Positions 61,786 to 64,000 of a stretch of DNA of 64,000 bases are shown here, piece after piece (the stretch's first letter is position 1; each line of letters starts with the position of its first letter). A model generated the notes under the pieces. It was not told where the DNA came from. It did no database searches and saw only the letters and a list, made by a program, of their open reading frames with translations. This stretch comes from Flagellimonas aquimarina. Lineage in GTDB: Bacteria > Bacteroidota > Bacteroidia > Flavobacteriales > Flavobacteriaceae. The translations under genes were made by a program, and so were the position numbers. The DNA lies in NCBI RefSeq assembly GCF_003149745.1, contig NZ_QGEG01000002.1:806001-870000 (forward strand), read 5' to 3'.

Positions 61786-63276
61786 CTATGCACTTACCGG
61801 GGTAACCAGTTGCTTTATTTTAATTCTGAAAGCAGCAAACAACAGGGTCATGAAAGGGCTTAGCCAGTTAAAGATGGCATAGAAAAAGTATTCACCCACA
61901 CCTACACCCAATACCCCACTATGGTAAGCACCGCAGGTATTCCATGGAATTAATACAGAAGTTACCGTTCCAGAGTCTTCCAAGGTTCTACTAAGGTTTT
62001 CTGGAGCCAATCCTCTTTCTTTGTATGCTTTTGAAAACATTTTTCCAGGGACGACAAGTGCTAAATACTGATCGGATGCTGTAACGTTCAATGCTAGGCA
62101 ACTTCCTACTGTACTTGCAAATAACCCAAAGGTTGTTTTTGCCATGCTAAGAAGCGATTTGGTAATGCGTTCTAAGGCTCCTATACCGTCCATAATACCG
62201 CCAAAAACCATGGCGCAAACAATTAACCAAATAGTACCCAGCATTCCGGACATACCCCCAGATGAAAATAACTCATTCAATGCGGGATCATCAGTTGCAA
62301 TATTGGTATCCACGGTTATGGCATTTAAAATACCCTTATATGCAGATTCAAAATTTAGAGTTGTACCGCCACCTATAGTAGTTACAATTTCTGGTTGAAA
62401 AATTAAGGCAAATACTCCTCCCAAAAGCGTTCCTATTAACAAAGCTAGTAGCGGTGGCGCTTTTTTTACAATTAAAAAAATAACAACCAAAGGCACTATA
62501 AAAAGCCAGCCGTTGATGTTGAAAGTTGCACCTATGTTTTTTAATATAGCATCTGTATCCGCAACTCCAGAAGAGTCTATCGTGAACCCCAAAATAATGA
62601 AAACCAAAAAGGTGATACTGATAGTTGGTATTGTTGTCCATGTCATATATCGGATATGGGAGAATAAATCACCACCTGCCATCGCAGGTGCCAAATTAGT
62701 GGTATCACTTAATGGCGACATTTTATCTCCAAAATAAGCACCGGACAATACAGCTCCAGCTGTCATACCCAAAGAAATGCCTAATGCATCCCCAATGCCT
62801 ATCAACGCAATACCAACAGTGGCAGAGGTTGTCCAGCTGCTCCCTGTTGCAATGGAAATAATTGCACAAATAATTACACATGCTGCCAAGAAAATAGTTG
62901 GATTTAATACTTGCAGGCCATAATAAATCATGGCAGGGATAATACCACTTACCAACCATGTTCCCGAAAGTGCTCCAACCATTAATAAAATGAGTAGTGC
63001 TCCAGTAGTGGATTTTACATTTTCCGCTACTTCAGAGATCATTTGCTTGTAAGAGACCTTGTTGAAAAAACCAACAATAGCAGCAACGGCACCTCCTAAT
63101 AATAGAATAAATTGATTAGAACCACTAAGTGCATCGTCCCCAAAAACATATACGTTGTATGCCAACATGCCCACCAAGGCAAAAACAGGGATAAGGGCTT
63201 CCCAAATATTCAGTTCTCTATTTTCAATGATATTTTCGTCTTCGCGATACTTGGCTTTCTTCTTCTTTTCAGACAT
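61786..63276 (-). CDS. nhaC: NhaC-type Na+/H+ antiporter
   Basis: A 496-residue inner-membrane antiporter with about eleven hydrophobic segments. NhaC-family features include IISIATGSSWTTSATVGIALIGIG, the SGAYFGDKMSPLSDTTNLAP motif and the C-terminal WNTCGAYHSGVLGVG. It exchanges Na+ for H+, in keeping with a marine lifestyle. The start at 63276 (MSEKKKKAKYRED) is preferred; a start at 63396 would overlap the neighbouring PLP-enzyme gene. Confidence 0.94.
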   Translation of the reverse strand: MSEKKKKAKYREDENIIENRELNIWEALIPVFALVGMLAYNVYVFGDDALSGSNQFILLLGGAVAAIVGFFNKVSYKQMISEVAENVKSTTGALLILLMVGALSGTWLVSGIIPAMIYYGLQVLNPTIFLAACVIICAIISIATGSSWTTSATVGIALIGIGDALGISLGMTAGAVLSGAYFGDKMSPLSDTTNLAPAMAGGDLFSHIRYMTWTTIPTISITFLVFIILGFTIDSSGVADTDAILKNIGATFNINGWLFIVPLVVIFLIVKKAPPLLALLIGTLLGGVFALIFQPEIVTTIGGGTTLNFESAYKGILNAITVDTNIATDDPALNELFSSGGMSGMLGTIWLIVCAMVFGGIMDGIGALERITKSLLSMAKTTFGLFASTVGSCLALNVTASDQYLALVVPGKMFSKAYKERGLAPENLSRTLEDSGTVTSVLIPWNTCGAYHSGVLGVGVGEYFFYAIFNWLSPFMTLLFAAFRIKIKQLVTPVSA

Positions 63277-63347
63277 TAATTGCAGTTTGGTAAAAGGTAA
63301 TATTACGATTTTGAAGTCTGTTCTCCAAACAAGTACTTTTAACCTTT

Positions 63348-64000
63348 CTAAACCAGAACTGCTTTTCTTGGTAGGATATCCAATTTCTCCATACACGAAC
63401 GCATTGCCAAATATGTCTTGTGAATGTCATTGTCCAAACCTATTGAAAAACGAATAAGTCCTTGAGATAATCCCAGCTCTTCCTGCTCTTCCATAGGAAT
63501 TTCTGAAGATGTGGATGTGCCCGGAGCGCTAAAAAGTGTTTTGTAAAAACCAAGACTTACGGCCAAGTATCCCAATTTCTCTTCTTGCATTAACTCCATT
63601 AGAGCGTTGGCGTTTTCTAGAGAACCCACATCCAAAGTCATTAACCCTCCAAAACCATATTCTGCATTCATCTGTTCTTTCATGGTGTCATGCCCAGGGT
63701 GACTTTCAAGGCCGGGGTATACTGCTTTTAGACCATCTTTTTCAAACGCTGTTGCTAGGTAATGCGCATTTTCACTGTGCTTTTTAATTCGGACATGTAA
63801 AGTCCTCATATTTTTTAATATTGAAGCGGCCCTAAGACTATCAAGTGTGCTTCCCAGTAACATTCCCGCACCGTCATTCACATCTTTTAAGCTAAGGCAG
63901 AAATCCGTGGAGGCACAAACCGCGCCAGCTACACAGTCGCTACTTCCATTTATGAATTTGGTAAGACTGTGGACAACAATGTCTGCGCCCAGTTTGGCTG
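63348..64000 (-). CDS. Cys/Met-metabolism PLP enzyme (methionine gamma-lyase-like), 5' part missing
   Basis: The frame is open to the window edge; only the C-terminal ~217 residues are present. The PLP lysine is visible in VVHSLTKFINGSSDCVAGAV, and DGAGMLLGSTLDSLRAASIL and GLIRFSIGLD are typical of the cystathionine gamma-synthase/methionine gamma-lyase family. Which of the family reactions it performs cannot be told from this part. It lies upstream of nhaC on the same strand with a 71-bp gap. Confidence 0.88.
   Translation of the reverse strand, partial: AKLGADIVVHSLTKFINGSSDCVAGAVCASTDFCLSLKDVNDGAGMLLGSTLDSLRAASILKNMRTLHVRIKKHSENAHYLATAFEKDGLKAVYPGLESHPGHDTMKEQMNAEYGFGGLMTLDVGSLENANALMELMQEEKLGYLAVSLGFYKTLFSAPGTSTSSEIPMEEQEELGLSQGLIRFSIGLDNDIHKTYLAMRSCMEKLDILPRKAVLV

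Noticed and set aside
63277..63396. 40-codon N-terminal extension of NhaC
   Set aside because: It overlaps the neighbouring PLP-enzyme gene; the family start fits MSEKKKK at 63276.

Overview
The window looks like a chromosomal segment of a marine-type Flavobacteriaceae bacterium (Bacteroidota). The evidence is low G+C with short intergenic gaps, few recognisable Shine-Dalgarno sequences, several candidate TAnnTTTG -7 promoter elements, and typical families of this group: DUF5777 barrels, a Lacal_2735 small protein, short-form LeuA, FtsK-LolA-LptG-RibB order, and a CcrA-like class B1 metallo-beta-lactamase. The genus cannot be fixed from sequence alone.

Layout. 1-22977 is mostly housekeeping: a TlpA-type lipoprotein (cut by the window edge), a YbiT-like ABC-F ATPase, a fasciclin protein, pheT, a second thioredoxin lipoprotein, leuB-leuA, an RluA-family pseudouridine synthase, panB, an SCO protein transcribed with two paralogous TPR proteins, serine dehydratase with a VF530 protein, and dnaK. 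23016-30091 is a cell-envelope redox locus on the minus strand: two diverged copies of a YceI / OB-fold / DUF5777 module, an HMA-like protein, a secreted-repeat lipoprotein with a cupredoxin-like tail and a mono-haem cytochrome lipoprotein. It is faced by a divergent membrane-anchored LytTR regulator. 30113-41722 holds an RluF-type synthase, the metallo-beta-lactamase, a three-gene unit (phosphoesterase-like/surface-antigen fusion, outer-membrane barrel, PycTM-like membrane protein) and two Crp/Fnr regulators. Two copies of an FNR-like box lie in front of the transcription units next to the second regulator.

41884-52741 is the most unusual part. It is a run of fourteen genes, all on the minus strand and functionally unrelated (Dps, alpha/beta hydrolase, DUF1028, MerB-like protein, MddA-like methyltransferase with an AraC regulator, HAD phosphatase, lipoproteins, membrane proteins). 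Most are separated by 40-170 bp imperfect inverted repeats with the architecture of integron attC sites. The start of most cassettes is complementary to the end of the same cassette, as expected for integron cassettes. No integrase is present, so this is best read as an integrase-less cassette array (CALIN) or the tail of a larger chromosomal integron, beside a tRNA-Ser gene.

52893-64000 returns to core functions: tRNA-Ser(UGA), a TauE/SafE permease, a DegT aminotransferase, the ftsK-lolA-lptG-ribB operon (with a GTP cyclohydrolase II domain that has lost its zinc cysteines), tpx-dgkA, an NhaC antiporter and the 3' part of a Cys/Met-metabolism PLP enzyme.
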